Source: Edaphocola aurantiacus (lineage in GTDB: Bacteria > Bacteroidota > Bacteroidia > Chitinophagales > Chitinophagaceae). Taken from it: a DNA stretch of 64,000 nt. The DNA is taken from contig NZ_VOSI01000001.1 of NCBI RefSeq assembly GCF_019797745.1, forward strand, positions 928,928 through 992,927, written 5' to 3'. Every line of letters starts with the position of its first letter. Within the stretch, counting starts at the first letter, position 1. Below the pieces are notes generated by a model that did no database searches, was not told the DNA's origin, and saw only the letters and a program-made list of their open reading frames with translations. The position numbers were made by a program, and so were the translations under genes. This document shows, in pieces, positions 17,126 through 25,740 of the stretch.

Positions 17126-17680
17126 TTATTTACCAGCAGTTTTACCAGCTTTACGACGGATGATTTCACCCTGGAAGCGGATACCTTTACCTTTGTATGG
17201 TTCTGGTTTACGCAGACCACGGATCTTTGCAGCTACCTGACCTACCAGTTGTTTGTCTATAGAAGTCAGTGTAACCAATGGCGCCTTACCTTTTTCCATT
17301 ACTGCAGTAGCGGTAATTTCTTTAGGTAATTCGATGATGATGTTGTGAGAATAACCCAGAGCCATATCCAGTTGCTGACCGGTAACAGCAGCACGGTAAC
17401 CCACACCCACTAATTCCAGTTTCAGTTCATAACCAGCGCTTACACCAACAACCATGTTGTTGATCAGAGAGCGGTATAAACCATGTAATGCACGGTGACG
17501 GATTTGTTCTGTAGGACGGGTGATCGTTACAGTGTTACCTTCAACTTCAACTTTCATATCGCGATCCAGTTGTTGTTTCAGTTCACCTTTAGGTCCTTTT
17601 ACCGTTACTTCGTTAGATGCAGAAACAGTAAGAGTTACGTTGTCTGCTAATGTGATTTGCTTTTTGCCTATACGAGACAT
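17126..17680 (-). CDS. rplF: 50S ribosomal protein L6
   Basis: A 184-residue large-subunit protein: MSRIGKKQITL start, VTVKGPKGELKQ, and the C-terminal KPEPYKGKGIRFQGEIIRRK signature with KAGKTAGK tail. It is the first gene of the cluster. In most bacteria rpsH, rpsN and rplE precede it in the same operon; here a 320-base promoter region and a divergent protease gene take their place. Confidence 0.98.
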   Translation of the reverse strand: MSRIGKKQITLADNVTLTVSASNEVTVKGPKGELKQQLDRDMKVEVEGNTVTITRPTEQIRHRALHGLYRSLINNMVVGVSAGYELKLELVGVGYRAAVTGQQLDMALGYSHNIIIELPKEITATAVMEKGKAPLVTLTSIDKQLVGQVAAKIRGLRKPEPYKGKGIRFQGEIIRRKAGKTAGK

Positions 17681-18000
17681 GTTTAAAAAATTAAAAAAGT
17701 TAAAAAATTAACCTGTTACAGTGTTCAGTTCCACGTATAGGAAAGAACTTTAGATTGTCAGCAACAGATTTTTCAAAATGTTCGCAAAGGTACACCTTTT
17801 TCTAAATATAATCCAAAAAAATAATAATTAAGTCATATTAGTTCTTGAATCTATATGTAAAAGTATAGAAAATAATTGTTCTCCGCAGAAAAACACAATA
17901 ACACCGCATTATTAAAAAATAGTTATCTCTTCTGCGAAACATATTAATACAATACATATCTTTATGAACTTTTTCAACTATTTATTCAATCATTATTTCA
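17681..18000. other. divergent A/T-rich promoter region between rplF and the C10 protease gene
   Basis: 320 bases without a gene. The left part contains a well-formed rplF promoter (see separate entry). The right part is A/T-rich; TATCTTTA at 17957-17964 is a weak -7 candidate for the protease gene. No repeat, tRNA or small ORF was recognised. Confidence 0.6.
17785..17817 (-). promoter_or_regulatory. Bacteroidota-type promoter of the rplF operon
   Basis: On the minus strand TTTG (17817-17814) is followed after 21 bases by TACCTTTG (17792-17785). Both elements and the spacing fit the TTTG/TAnnTTTG promoter of this phylum. The predicted start lies about 100 bases upstream of rplF, leaving room for a leader. 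It supports rplF being the true first gene of the unit. Confidence 0.7.
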
Positions 18001-19851
18001 ATGAAAAAAATATCTATTTCTGCGTTCCTGCTTCTGGGTCTTTTCAGCAGCTCCTACGCTAAGACGGTTAACCAGGAACAGGCCATGAAAGCTGCCAGAA
18101 GCTTCTATACCAACAAAGGTGGCAATGCCAACCTGAGACTTGCACATACCTACACCATCGGTAATACAAACATTCCGACCGTATATGTATTTGAAAGCCA
18201 GTTGGGTAACGGTTTTGTTGTCGTTTCTGCAGAAGACCGCGTACAACCGGTTTTAGGCTACTCTACAGAAAGCAAATTTTATGCAGCAGACAATAGTGTT
18301 TCTCCTGAAGCACAATACTGGTTACAGAACTACAGCAAGCAGATCGCTTCTGTAGCCCTCAGCAACCGTACGGCTTCTGCAGGGGTAACCACGCAATGGC
18401 AGCGCCTTCTTCAAACACAAAGTATCACCATTCCGTCAACATTAGCTACCCCGGTAGCCCCTATGCTGACGACCCTATGGGACCAGGGTACTTATTACAA
18501 CACCCTCTGCCCTACCGGCACTCCTACAGGTTGTGTGGCTACGGCAATGGCACAGATCATGAAATTCTGGAATAACCCTACTCAGGGCACCGGCCAGCAT
18601 ACATACAGCAGCAGTACCCTGGGTGGTACCATGTCTGCCAACTTTGGTACAACTACCTACGATTGGGCTAATATGCCTAACCAGGTAATGTCCGGTTCTA
18701 CGGCAGCGCAGAAATCTGCAGTTGCTACACTGATGTACCACTGCGGGGTATCTGTAGAAATGGATTATGATAACGGAGGCAGCGGCGCCCAGGTAATTGA
18801 CGGTGGTGCAGGCTGGGCCTGTTCTGAAAATGCATTAAAAAATAATTTCGGGTACAAAACCACGATCAAAGGTTATGAGCGTGCCGACTTTAGCGATACT
18901 ACATGGCATAAAATGTTGATGTTCGAGATCAATACCGGTCGTCCTATCCTGTATGCAGGTTTTGGCCAGGTAGGCGGACATGCCTTTGTTTTTGACGGAT
19001 ATGATGCTACCGAGATGTTCCACATCAACTGGGGATGGAACGGATTAAGCAACGGTTATTTTGAAGTAGATGACCTGAGTCCTTCTGCCCTGGGTACCGG
19101 TGGTGGCGCTGGTAACTTTAACTATGGCCAACAGGCCCTGGTAATGATAGAACCAACATCAAGTGTATTACCTCCTAACCCATGGACTCCGGACAACCAG
19201 CAGGTTAGCCTGAATTTAGTGGAAGCAGCTGCTCCAAGTCCTTTGTACGCAGAAGTAGCACAGGGAACATCATACACCGTTACTGCGCCTATCAAGAATT
19301 CCAGCCCGGCAGCCATCTCCGGCATCGTATTATATACTGTGGCAATTGATACTGCAGAAGCGAATAGCAGTGGTAATCCTAATTTCCACATGCTGGGACA
19401 AACTACTTTATCTATCCCTGCTCATGGCACATATACCAATATCACTACGGTGTCTAATATGACTTTACCGGTTTCGGCTTACTATGTTCTGCAATTATAT
19501 GTAGATCAGAACCAGGATATGTATATTGTTACAGACTCTGTTAGTGGTGAACCTACCCTGCCGTTACTGGTTGTAAAAACACCTACCAGCATTCAGAATG
19601 TAGACAAAAACAACCTGATCAACATATACCCGAACCCTGCAATGAACCTGATCAATATCGACGGGGGCAAATTCGGCAGCAAGATTACAGGCTACAAAGT
19701 ATATGACATTGTAGGCAAAACGTATATGAACGCAGCGGTAAATACCAATACGTTCAGCATTGATGCTTCTGCATTAGGAAAAGGCATGTATTACATCCAG
19801 ATGAATACTGCAGCCGGAATTGTTACCAAACCGGTTTCTATCGTAAAATAA
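18001..19851 (+). CDS. C10 family (streptopain-like) cysteine protease with T9SS sorting domain
   Basis: A 616-residue secreted protease. Order: signal peptide (1-20, SSSYA), inhibitory Spi-type prodomain (about 24-120, with VYVFESQLGNGFVVVSAEDR), C10 peptidase domain (about 150-390) with catalytic Cys178 in TPTGCVATAMAQIMKFW and His327 in GGHAFVFDGY followed by FHINWGW, an Ig-like region, and a C-terminal sorting domain (about 540-616, IYPNPAMNLINIDGG to KPVSIVK). It is a likely T9SS substrate acting outside the cell in protein degradation. A conserved lipoprotein gene follows after 4 bases. Confidence 0.93.
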   Translation: MKKISISAFLLLGLFSSSYAKTVNQEQAMKAARSFYTNKGGNANLRLAHTYTIGNTNIPTVYVFESQLGNGFVVVSAEDRVQPVLGYSTESKFYAADNSVSPEAQYWLQNYSKQIASVALSNRTASAGVTTQWQRLLQTQSITIPSTLATPVAPMLTTLWDQGTYYNTLCPTGTPTGCVATAMAQIMKFWNNPTQGTGQHTYSSSTLGGTMSANFGTTTYDWANMPNQVMSGSTAAQKSAVATLMYHCGVSVEMDYDNGGSGAQVIDGGAGWACSENALKNNFGYKTTIKGYERADFSDTTWHKMLMFEINTGRPILYAGFGQVGGHAFVFDGYDATEMFHINWGWNGLSNGYFEVDDLSPSALGTGGGAGNFNYGQQALVMIEPTSSVLPPNPWTPDNQQVSLNLVEAAAPSPLYAEVAQGTSYTVTAPIKNSSPAAISGIVLYTVAIDTAEANSSGNPNFHMLGQTTLSIPAHGTYTNITTVSNMTLPVSAYYVLQLYVDQNQDMYIVTDSVSGEPTLPLLVVKTPTSIQNVDKNNLINIYPNPAMNLINIDGGKFGSKITGYKVYDIVGKTYMNAAVNTNTFSIDASALGKGMYYIQMNTAAGIVTKPVSIVK

Positions 19852-19855
19852 GACT

Positions 19856-20359
19856 ATGCGTATATTATTTCTTTTAATAATCACATCTGTTTTTATGGGC
19901 ACAAGTTCTTGTGCCCATAAAAATGTACCCAAACAGACTCAATTGGTGCAGCCTAAATTTGATGCTTCTCCGGCAGTGGTGATATACAAGACAAAAAAGG
20001 ATTACTCCCGCTTTGTTGCCGTTACACTCTCCGCAGATAAAAGTAAGATCACGAGCTACCCTGCTCCATCGGACATCAGCCCGGAAATGTCTGTACCAGT
20101 CGCACTGGCAGACGGCTACTGGCTCGACAGAAGGGGCATCGGTGAACATGTGGCCTTCCTGAAGATGACTTATGCAGCATATGCGCAATTGAGCAGCCCT
20201 CCATCGAAAGAGCAGTTATGGTCTCAGATACAGGATAAGGACCCTATTGTAAGTATGTATAACTGTGGCGCTGCCTATAGCTATACAGATAAGGAAAAAC
20301 AGATAAACGAGGTCATTAAATCGGGGAAAGTAAAGACCCTTTTTAAACAGATTAAATAA
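19856..20359 (+). CDS. conserved hypothetical lipoprotein
   Basis: A 167-residue protein with a lipobox (FMGTSSC, lipid on Cys19). The mature part carries VVIYKTKKDYSRFVAVTLS, DKSKITSYPAPSDI, a GYWLDRRGIGEHVAFLKMTY segment and a short Cys-containing MYNCG near the end. I recognise this as a conserved hypothetical family of Bacteroidota, without known activity. It lies 4 bases after the C10 protease gene and shares its terminator, so the two are probably co-transcribed. It could be an inhibitor, a chaperone or unrelated; nothing in the sequence decides. Confidence 0.75.
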   Translation: MRILFLLIITSVFMGTSSCAHKNVPKQTQLVQPKFDASPAVVIYKTKKDYSRFVAVTLSADKSKITSYPAPSDISPEMSVPVALADGYWLDRRGIGEHVAFLKMTYAAYAQLSSPPSKEQLWSQIQDKDPIVSMYNCGAAYSYTDKEKQINEVIKSGKVKTLFKQIK

Positions 20360-20366
20360 GATTAAC

Positions 20367-20393
20367 AAAACGATAGCTGCCGGCTATCGTTTT
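20367..20393 (+). terminator. intrinsic terminator of the protease/lipoprotein operon
   Basis: An 11-bp stem (20367-20377 with 20383-20393, core CGATAGC/GCTATCG), 5-base loop, then a T-rich tract. It begins 8 bases after the lipoprotein stop. Confidence 0.9.
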
Positions 20394-20431
20394 TGTTTTG
20401 AAATCAGTCCCTCAATATTCATTATTGTATT

Positions 20432-20439
20432 TACTTTTG
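20432..20439 (+). promoter_or_regulatory. -7 promoter box for ispG
   Basis: TACTTTTG is an exact TAnnTTTG match and ends 4 bases before the ispG ATG, the same spacing as at folD. Transcription would start at or beside the start codon. A -33 element is not clear. Confidence 0.5.
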
Positions 20440-20443
20440 TATT

Positions 20444-22432
20444 ATGGAATATTATGCAGCTTCGCTGACCCAGTACAAGCGAATCCCTACACTGGAGGTA
20501 AATGTCGGAGGCCTTTTATTAGGAAACGGACATCCTATACGCCTGCAAACGATGACGACCAAAGATACGATGGATACGGAAGGATCTGTAGCGGAAACGA
20601 TCCGCTGCATTGAAGCCGGTGCAGAACTGGTAAGGATTACGGCTCCTTCAAAGAAGGAAGCGGAGAATCTGGCTGCCATTCGCAAGGGCATTGAAGCCCA
20701 GGGCTATAATGTACCACTCGTTGCTGATATACATTACACTCCTAATGCCGCTGAAATTGCCGCACAACTGATCCAGAAAGTGCGTGTGAACCCGGGCAAC
20801 TATGTAGATAAAAAGAAATTTGAAACCCTTACCTATACCGATGAGGACTACCAGGAAGAACTGGACAGAATTGCCAAAAAGTTTATTCCACTGATCAATA
20901 TCTGTAAAGAACATCATACAGCCATTCGTATCGGTACTAATCATGGATCGCTGAGCGACCGCATTATGAGCCGCTATGGAGACACCCATAATGGCATGGT
21001 GGAAAGTGCTATGGAATTTCTACGCATTGCCCGCAGCCAGGATTTCCATAACCTGGTCATCAGTATGAAATCCAGTAACCCACAGGTCATGGTACATGCT
21101 TACCGGCTACTGGTTAAAACTATGCAGGAAGAGTTCGGGGTGATCTATCCCCTGCACCTCGGTGTAACGGAAGCCGGCGATGGAGAAGATGGCCGCATCA
21201 AAAGCGCTGTAGGAATCGGAACTTTGCTGGAAGACGGACTCGGAGATACCGTACGCGTATCGCTCACCGAGAATCCAGAGCTTGAAATTCCGGTATGCCG
21301 TGACCTGGTTAAACGCTATGAGACCAACCCATACAATCTGACAGAGGCCACCGTTCCGGCTATAGCCGCTCTGCCCTATAATCCTTTCGAATATAAGCGC
21401 CGCAGCAGTTTTGCGGTAGAAAATATCGGGGGTGCACAGGTTCCGGTAGTCCTAGCAGATTTTTCTAAATTCCCCAAAGACATCAGCCCGGAAAGCCTTC
21501 AGGCAATCGGATATACTTATAGCCCGGATCTGGATAAGTGGCAGATTGCAGATGCAGCGGCAGACTACATCTTTACTGAACAGCCAGACCTTAGCTTTGC
21601 CCTGCCCGGTACTCTAAAGGTACTTACCTGGGCCAGTCAATGGCAACAGTGTGCTCATAAAGATCAGACATTCCCTGTATTCCTCTTAGAAGAATACCTG
21701 AACGCAACTCCCGAACAGAAAAGCCGCCGTATCAACCTGGTTATGGTGGACTGCTACAATAATGAGTTTCCGGTGAACATGGATGATGTTGCCCTGCTTA
21801 AAGAAGATGAAACGGTAGTACTCTGCCTGAGCTGCGAACATAAAAATGCAATGCAGGCCATCCGCAGAATGTGTATGGAACTGATGGATCGTCAGATCCA
21901 CAATCCGGTAGTCATTATGAATGACAGCTACTGGGCTACGCTGGATGAACACCTGATTCATTTCGCTACAGAATGTGGCGCCTTACTCATCGATGGCTTT
22001 GGCGACGGACTGTCACTGGGCCTGAAACCTCATTCTTACAAGGCACTCACCGGCGAGCATCATCTTGAAAAATTCCTGAACGATGCTGCCTTCGGTATTT
22101 TACAGGCCACCCGCACCCGTATTTCCAAAACAGAATATATCTCCTGCCCCAGTTGTGGCAGAACCTTATTTGACCTGCAGGAAACGACCGCTAAAATAAG
22201 GGCAGCAACACATCACCTCAAAGGCCTTAAGATTGGCGTGATGGGCTGTATTGTAAACGGTCCCGGCGAGATGGCAGATGCCGATTTCGGTTATGTAGGT
22301 AGCGGTGTAGGAAAAATAACATTGTACAAAGGCCAGGAGGTCGTAAAACGTAACGTTGACAGCGAAGTGGCCGTTAATGAACTGATACAGCTGATCAAAG
22401 ACAGCGATGCCTGGGTAGATCAGCACTTATAA
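20444..22432 (+). CDS. ispG: 4-hydroxy-3-methylbut-2-enyl diphosphate synthase, long form
   Basis: The penultimate enzyme of the MEP isoprenoid pathway, converting ME-cPP to HMBPP with a [4Fe-4S] cluster. The 662 residues place it in the long, three-part class (TIM barrel, large insert, Fe-S domain) found in Bacteroidota, Chlamydiae and plants. N-terminal LEVNVGGLLLGNGHPIRLQ, MTTKDTMDTEG and ADIHYTPNAAEIAA belong to the barrel. The cluster ligands are Cys568 and Cys571 in SCPSCGRTLFDL and Cys602 in MGCIVNGPGE. The region of about 290-540 is the insert. Single-gene unit with its own box and terminator. Confidence 0.97.
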   Translation: MEYYAASLTQYKRIPTLEVNVGGLLLGNGHPIRLQTMTTKDTMDTEGSVAETIRCIEAGAELVRITAPSKKEAENLAAIRKGIEAQGYNVPLVADIHYTPNAAEIAAQLIQKVRVNPGNYVDKKKFETLTYTDEDYQEELDRIAKKFIPLINICKEHHTAIRIGTNHGSLSDRIMSRYGDTHNGMVESAMEFLRIARSQDFHNLVISMKSSNPQVMVHAYRLLVKTMQEEFGVIYPLHLGVTEAGDGEDGRIKSAVGIGTLLEDGLGDTVRVSLTENPELEIPVCRDLVKRYETNPYNLTEATVPAIAALPYNPFEYKRRSSFAVENIGGAQVPVVLADFSKFPKDISPESLQAIGYTYSPDLDKWQIADAAADYIFTEQPDLSFALPGTLKVLTWASQWQQCAHKDQTFPVFLLEEYLNATPEQKSRRINLVMVDCYNNEFPVNMDDVALLKEDETVVLCLSCEHKNAMQAIRRMCMELMDRQIHNPVVIMNDSYWATLDEHLIHFATECGALLIDGFGDGLSLGLKPHSYKALTGEHHLEKFLNDAAFGILQATRTRISKTEYISCPSCGRTLFDLQETTAKIRAATHHLKGLKIGVMGCIVNGPGEMADADFGYVGSGVGKITLYKGQEVVKRNVDSEVAVNELIQLIKDSDAWVDQHL

Positions 22433-22450
22433 ACACAAAAACAATTCATT

Positions 22451-22500
22451 TTATACGGTGTCATCAGGAGTTTAAGACCCTTTTGACACCGTATAATTTT
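22451..22500 (+). terminator. intrinsic terminator of ispG
   Basis: A perfect 13-bp stem (22451-22463 with 22484-22496, core TACGGTGTCA/TGACACCGTA) with a 20-base loop, followed by a T-rich run. It starts 18 bases after the ispG stop. Confidence 0.88.
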
Positions 22501-22508
22501 ATTTATTG

Positions 22509-22516
22509 TAATTTTG
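22509..22516 (+). promoter_or_regulatory. -7 promoter box for the dus gene
   Basis: TAATTTTG, exact TAnnTTTG match, ends 11 bases before the ATG at 22528, predicting a leader of only a few bases. Confidence 0.45.
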
Positions 22517-22527
22517 CACTCAATATT

Positions 22528-23532
22528 ATGGTAAAAATCGGCAATATCGAATTAGGTGAATTTCCCCTGTTGCTTGCTCCTATGGAGGATGTAAGCGACC
22601 CGCCTTTTCGTGCAGTGTGTAAAGAACAGGGTGTAGACTTTATGTATACAGAGTTTATATCCTCTGAGGGGCTGATCCGTGATGCTATTAAAAGCCGGCA
22701 GAAACTGGATATTTTCGATTATGAACGTCCGATTGGCATACAGATTTTCGGGGGCGATGAAGAAGCAATGGCCTTGTCTGCCAAGATCGTTGCGGCAACC
22801 AATCCCGACCTGATTGATATTAACTTCGGCTGCCCGGTAAAAAAGGTAGTTTGTAAAGGCGCCGGTGCCGGTATCCTTAAAGATATCCCTAAAATGATCC
22901 AGCTGACCAAAGCGGTGGTAGATTCTACCGACCTGCCGGTTACGGTTAAAACCCGTCTGGGCTGGGATGATAGCAGTAAAAATATTGAAGAGGTAGCGGA
23001 ACGCCTGCAGGATATAGGCATCAAAGCACTGTCTATACACGGCCGTACCCGCATGCAGATGTATAAGGGAGATGCTGACTGGACCCTGATCGGAAAAGTA
23101 AAAGATAACCCACGCATACAAATCCCCATCTTCGGAAACGGAGATATTGATACGCCACAGAAGGCACTGGAATATAAAAACCGCTACGGTGTAGATGGTA
23201 TTATGATCGGCAGAGCTGCCATTGGCTACCCATGGTTTTTCAAAGAGGTGAAGCATTACTTTGCTACCGGGGAGATATTGCCGCCTCCTACTGTAGCAGA
23301 TCGTATTGAAGTATGCCGCAGACATCTTACCCGCTCGGCAGAATGGAAAGGCGAAAAGCTGGGCATCCTGGAGATGCGCAGACACTATGCCACTTATCTG
23401 AAAGGACTGAGAGGAGCCAAAGAGTTCCGCGCCAAACTGGTAAATGCCCCTAGCCTCGCAGAGGTATTATCTATCCTCAATGATGCAGAGATTAACCTTT
23501 CTGCGCAGAATGAGTTGCTGACACATAGCTAG
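22528..23532 (+). CDS. dusB: tRNA-dihydrouridine synthase (DusB-type)
   Basis: An FMN-dependent enzyme reducing uridines in the tRNA D-loop. It is 334 residues long from ATG 22528; the frame continues upstream only to a TTG at 22483, inside the ispG terminator. Visible: MVKIGNIELGEFPLLLAPMEDVSDPPFR, split as FMN-barrel strand and loop, then DINFGCPVKKVVCKGAGAG with catalytic Cys109, KTRLGWDD, HGRTRMQMYKGDADW, and GNGDIDTPQKA for phosphate binding. Closest to the DusB group, though the exact target position cannot be told. It is followed by a polysaccharide deacetylase gene on the same strand. Confidence 0.92.
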   Translation: MVKIGNIELGEFPLLLAPMEDVSDPPFRAVCKEQGVDFMYTEFISSEGLIRDAIKSRQKLDIFDYERPIGIQIFGGDEEAMALSAKIVAATNPDLIDINFGCPVKKVVCKGAGAGILKDIPKMIQLTKAVVDSTDLPVTVKTRLGWDDSSKNIEEVAERLQDIGIKALSIHGRTRMQMYKGDADWTLIGKVKDNPRIQIPIFGNGDIDTPQKALEYKNRYGVDGIMIGRAAIGYPWFFKEVKHYFATGEILPPPTVADRIEVCRRHLTRSAEWKGEKLGILEMRRHYATYLKGLRGAKEFRAKLVNAPSLAEVLSILNDAEINLSAQNELLTHS

Positions 23533-23593
23533 ACCCGGATTTAAGAGTTGGCAATCCCCCCAAACCTTGTTATTTTAGCGAAAACATCGAACC

Positions 23594-24919
23594 ATGGAGT
23601 TTCCCCACCAAATACTGATATACTGTGTACAAATCACTACACGTCTGCAGTATGTCCTGGATTGGATCTTCAGGGAGCAGATGAGTATCGATTACCGGAT
23701 CACTTATGATAAGGAAACCTGGATGCAACACCAGGGCCCCAAAATAAATTACTCAGAAGCCCGGATGCATAATGAGGATATACTCATTATCCCGCACCGT
23801 CTGATTTTTGAAACAGGAGAGAGTGTTCAGCAACTGAATGTCAACCGCTGGAAAAAAAGCACCATCCTGTTTTATAACCAACCGGGGGCATTAATCCCTT
23901 TCGACATTTTTTCTGCCACTTTTTATATGCTTTCGCGCTATGAAGAGTACCTCCCGCATAAAAAAGACAAACACGGCCGCTACTGGCATACCAATTCTGT
24001 TGCGGTACAATACTCGTTCCTGCAACAACCGGTTGTTGACGAGTGGGTGGTTGCATTCAAAAAGATACTAGAGCGGAAATTCAACATCGCTATTCCTCAC
24101 AATGATTTTACATTTCTGCCCACCTATGATATAGACATTGCATGGGCCTACCTGAATAAGCCTAAAAAGCAAAACTGGGGTGGCGCTGTAAGGGATTTGC
24201 TGCGCCTGCGCATCGGCTGGGCATTAGACCGGCTTATTGTACACACCTCCAAAAAGCAGGACCCTTATGATGCCTATGCATGGATGGACGATGTGCATAA
24301 ATTCTACAACCTGGAACCGGTTTACTTCTTCCTTGTAGGACAGACAGGCCCATTAGACAGGAATATTGATCCTAAGACCCCTGCTATGCAGGAGCTGATC
24401 AAACATACTGCCAGCCGCTATCATGTGGGGCTGCATCCATCATACGGTTCCTTCAATCAGCCTTCGCTGGTTCAAAAAGAGCTGCATACCTTACAGAATA
24501 TTACTGGCCGCTATATCTTATCCAGCAGACAGCATTATATTAAGCTGCAACTACCGGATACATACCGAGACCTGATTGATATCGGTATCGAGGAAGATTA
24601 TTCTATGGGCTACCCTACAGTCAACGGATTCCGGGCAGGAACCTCCCAACCTTTTTTATGGTTTGACCTGGCACGGGAAGAGCGCACCAGTCTGCGTGTA
24701 CATCCTTTCTGCTTTATGGAAACTACAGCCATTAATGTATATGATGGTTCTAAAACGGAAGCATACCGGGAGGCTGAACGCCTGATCATGGCTACCAAAC
24801 AGGTACAGGGCCAGTTTGTAAGTATATTTCACAATAATAACCTTGGCACCGGAAGAGAGCATAAAGGCTGGCATAAACTATACCAGAAAATGATTGAGCG
24901 GATAAAAGAACCTTCTTAA
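23594..24919 (+). CDS. polysaccharide deacetylase family protein
   Basis: A 441-residue protein with an N-terminal region of about 150 residues (DUF7033-like, as remembered) and a C-terminal NodB-like deacetylase fold. The first catalytic motif is FLPTYDIDIAW (the Asp pair). A second motif LHPSYGSF provides metal-binding His/Ser, and YSMGYPTVNGFRAGTSQPF matches the conserved RxGT/S segment. No signal peptide, so probably cytoplasmic or membrane-associated; it may act on a polysaccharide intermediate. It lies close to the surface-glycan locus and converges on the regulator gene with 5 bases between stops and no terminator. Confidence 0.82.
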   Translation: MEFPHQILIYCVQITTRLQYVLDWIFREQMSIDYRITYDKETWMQHQGPKINYSEARMHNEDILIIPHRLIFETGESVQQLNVNRWKKSTILFYNQPGALIPFDIFSATFYMLSRYEEYLPHKKDKHGRYWHTNSVAVQYSFLQQPVVDEWVVAFKKILERKFNIAIPHNDFTFLPTYDIDIAWAYLNKPKKQNWGGAVRDLLRLRIGWALDRLIVHTSKKQDPYDAYAWMDDVHKFYNLEPVYFFLVGQTGPLDRNIDPKTPAMQELIKHTASRYHVGLHPSYGSFNQPSLVQKELHTLQNITGRYILSSRQHYIKLQLPDTYRDLIDIGIEEDYSMGYPTVNGFRAGTSQPFLWFDLAREERTSLRVHPFCFMETTAINVYDGSKTEAYREAERLIMATKQVQGQFVSIFHNNNLGTGREHKGWHKLYQKMIERIKEPS

Positions 24920-24924
24920 GGTGT

Positions 24925-25599
24925 TTAATCCGTACTATATATCGCACCATTATCCTGTCGCTTGCATACATAGCCAAGCACCTGGAAAATACTGCGGATG
25001 TCCTTTTTACCTATTTTCACCGGAGGATATTTATAACGCCCATCAAGATAAGTGGCTTCATTTGTTGCGTATGCATAAATATAGTCTTTGTCTTCCGAAG
25101 GCTGTATTTCCCTCAGCAGGCGGTTGTCTCCGTATTCGATTATATAGTGTTCTCCCCAGATCAGCTCATCGATCTTATGCTTCTGACGCAGTACAAGCAA
25201 ACAGCCTGGAGCATACTCTTTCATACTGGTATTATAATACAATGTAGCGGCAGTTGCACCGGGAAACCAGTCTCCCGGATCAATATAACTCAGGTTGTAC
25301 TCATTCTCCGGCTCCTCAACAGCCCTCACTTCGTCTACATCTTTATAAAAGGGAATCCGGTTTGCCTTCCGGCTATTCTCGTTACGCAGCATATCTTCCT
25401 GTCCGGATATAATCCAGGCCGCATTGTACCGAGGAAAGGTCTCGCATATTCTGACGAGCCATTTACTCTGAATATCGGTGTCTTTCTTCAGCGCTCTGGA
25501 CAGCACTCCCTTGCTGGCTCCGATGCGCTGCTCCAGTGCAGTTATAGTGATGCCCTCGTGCCGGGCAATCTTGTCAATTCGGTTCAAAATATTTTCCAT
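24925..25599 (-). CDS. CI-like transcriptional regulator (HTH plus S24-like domain), paralog A
   Basis: A 224-residue protein. Residues 1-60 form a helix-turn-helix of XRE type (GITITALEQRIGASKGVLSRAL). A linker follows, then a C-terminal domain shaped like the S24/LexA-CI family (YIDPGDWFPG, YNTSMKEYAPGCLLVLRQ, HYIIEYGDNRLLREIQPSEDKDYIYAYA). The GDSM-type nucleophile motif is reduced to NTSM, and no partner Lys is evident, so autocleavage is doubtful. About half of the residues match the gene at 25741, showing tandem duplication. Its promoter region carries a strong dyad. It likely represses itself and perhaps the nearby polysaccharide genes. Confidence 0.78.
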   Translation of the reverse strand: MENILNRIDKIARHEGITITALEQRIGASKGVLSRALKKDTDIQSKWLVRICETFPRYNAAWIISGQEDMLRNENSRKANRIPFYKDVDEVRAVEEPENEYNLSYIDPGDWFPGATAATLYYNTSMKEYAPGCLLVLRQKHKIDELIWGEHYIIEYGDNRLLREIQPSEDKDYIYAYATNEATYLDGRYKYPPVKIGKKDIRSIFQVLGYVCKRQDNGAIYSTD

Positions 25600-25615
25600 A
25601 GGTATGTAGTATCTT

Positions 25616-25668
25616 TTTTGGCAGCCGTAGTTTCATAGTTGTAAACTGCGAAACTATAGCTACCAAAA
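25616..25668 (-). promoter_or_regulatory. long imperfect dyad at the transcription start of regulator paralog A
   Basis: Two 19-base arms (25616-25634 and 25650-25668) match at 16 of 19 positions as inverted repeats, around a 15-base centre that itself holds AGTT-GTA-AACT. The dyad begins just past the -7 box TATATTTG (minus, 25677-25670), so it covers the predicted start site and leader. It is either an operator for a dimeric repressor or a 5' mRNA hairpin. There is no T run after it, so it is not a terminator. Confidence 0.65.
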
Positions 25669-25669
25669 A

Positions 25670-25677
25670 CAAATATA
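25670..25677 (-). promoter_or_regulatory. -7 promoter box for regulator paralog A
   Basis: TATATTTG on the minus strand, exact TAnnTTTG match, directly next to the dyad at 25616-25668. Predicted leader about 65 bases. Confidence 0.5.
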
Positions 25678-25740
25678 AATAAATGTGTCAGTAATCTTGA
25701 AACTCTGTGTGAAATAGTGCCAATGTTTAAGAACAGGCCT

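Noticed and set aside
22552-23385. Open frame of about 277 codons on the minus strand inside the dus gene
   Set aside because: It is fully antisense to a well-recognised tRNA-dihydrouridine synthase, and its translation is rich in His, Cys, Tyr and Phe without any domain, as expected for a shadow frame.
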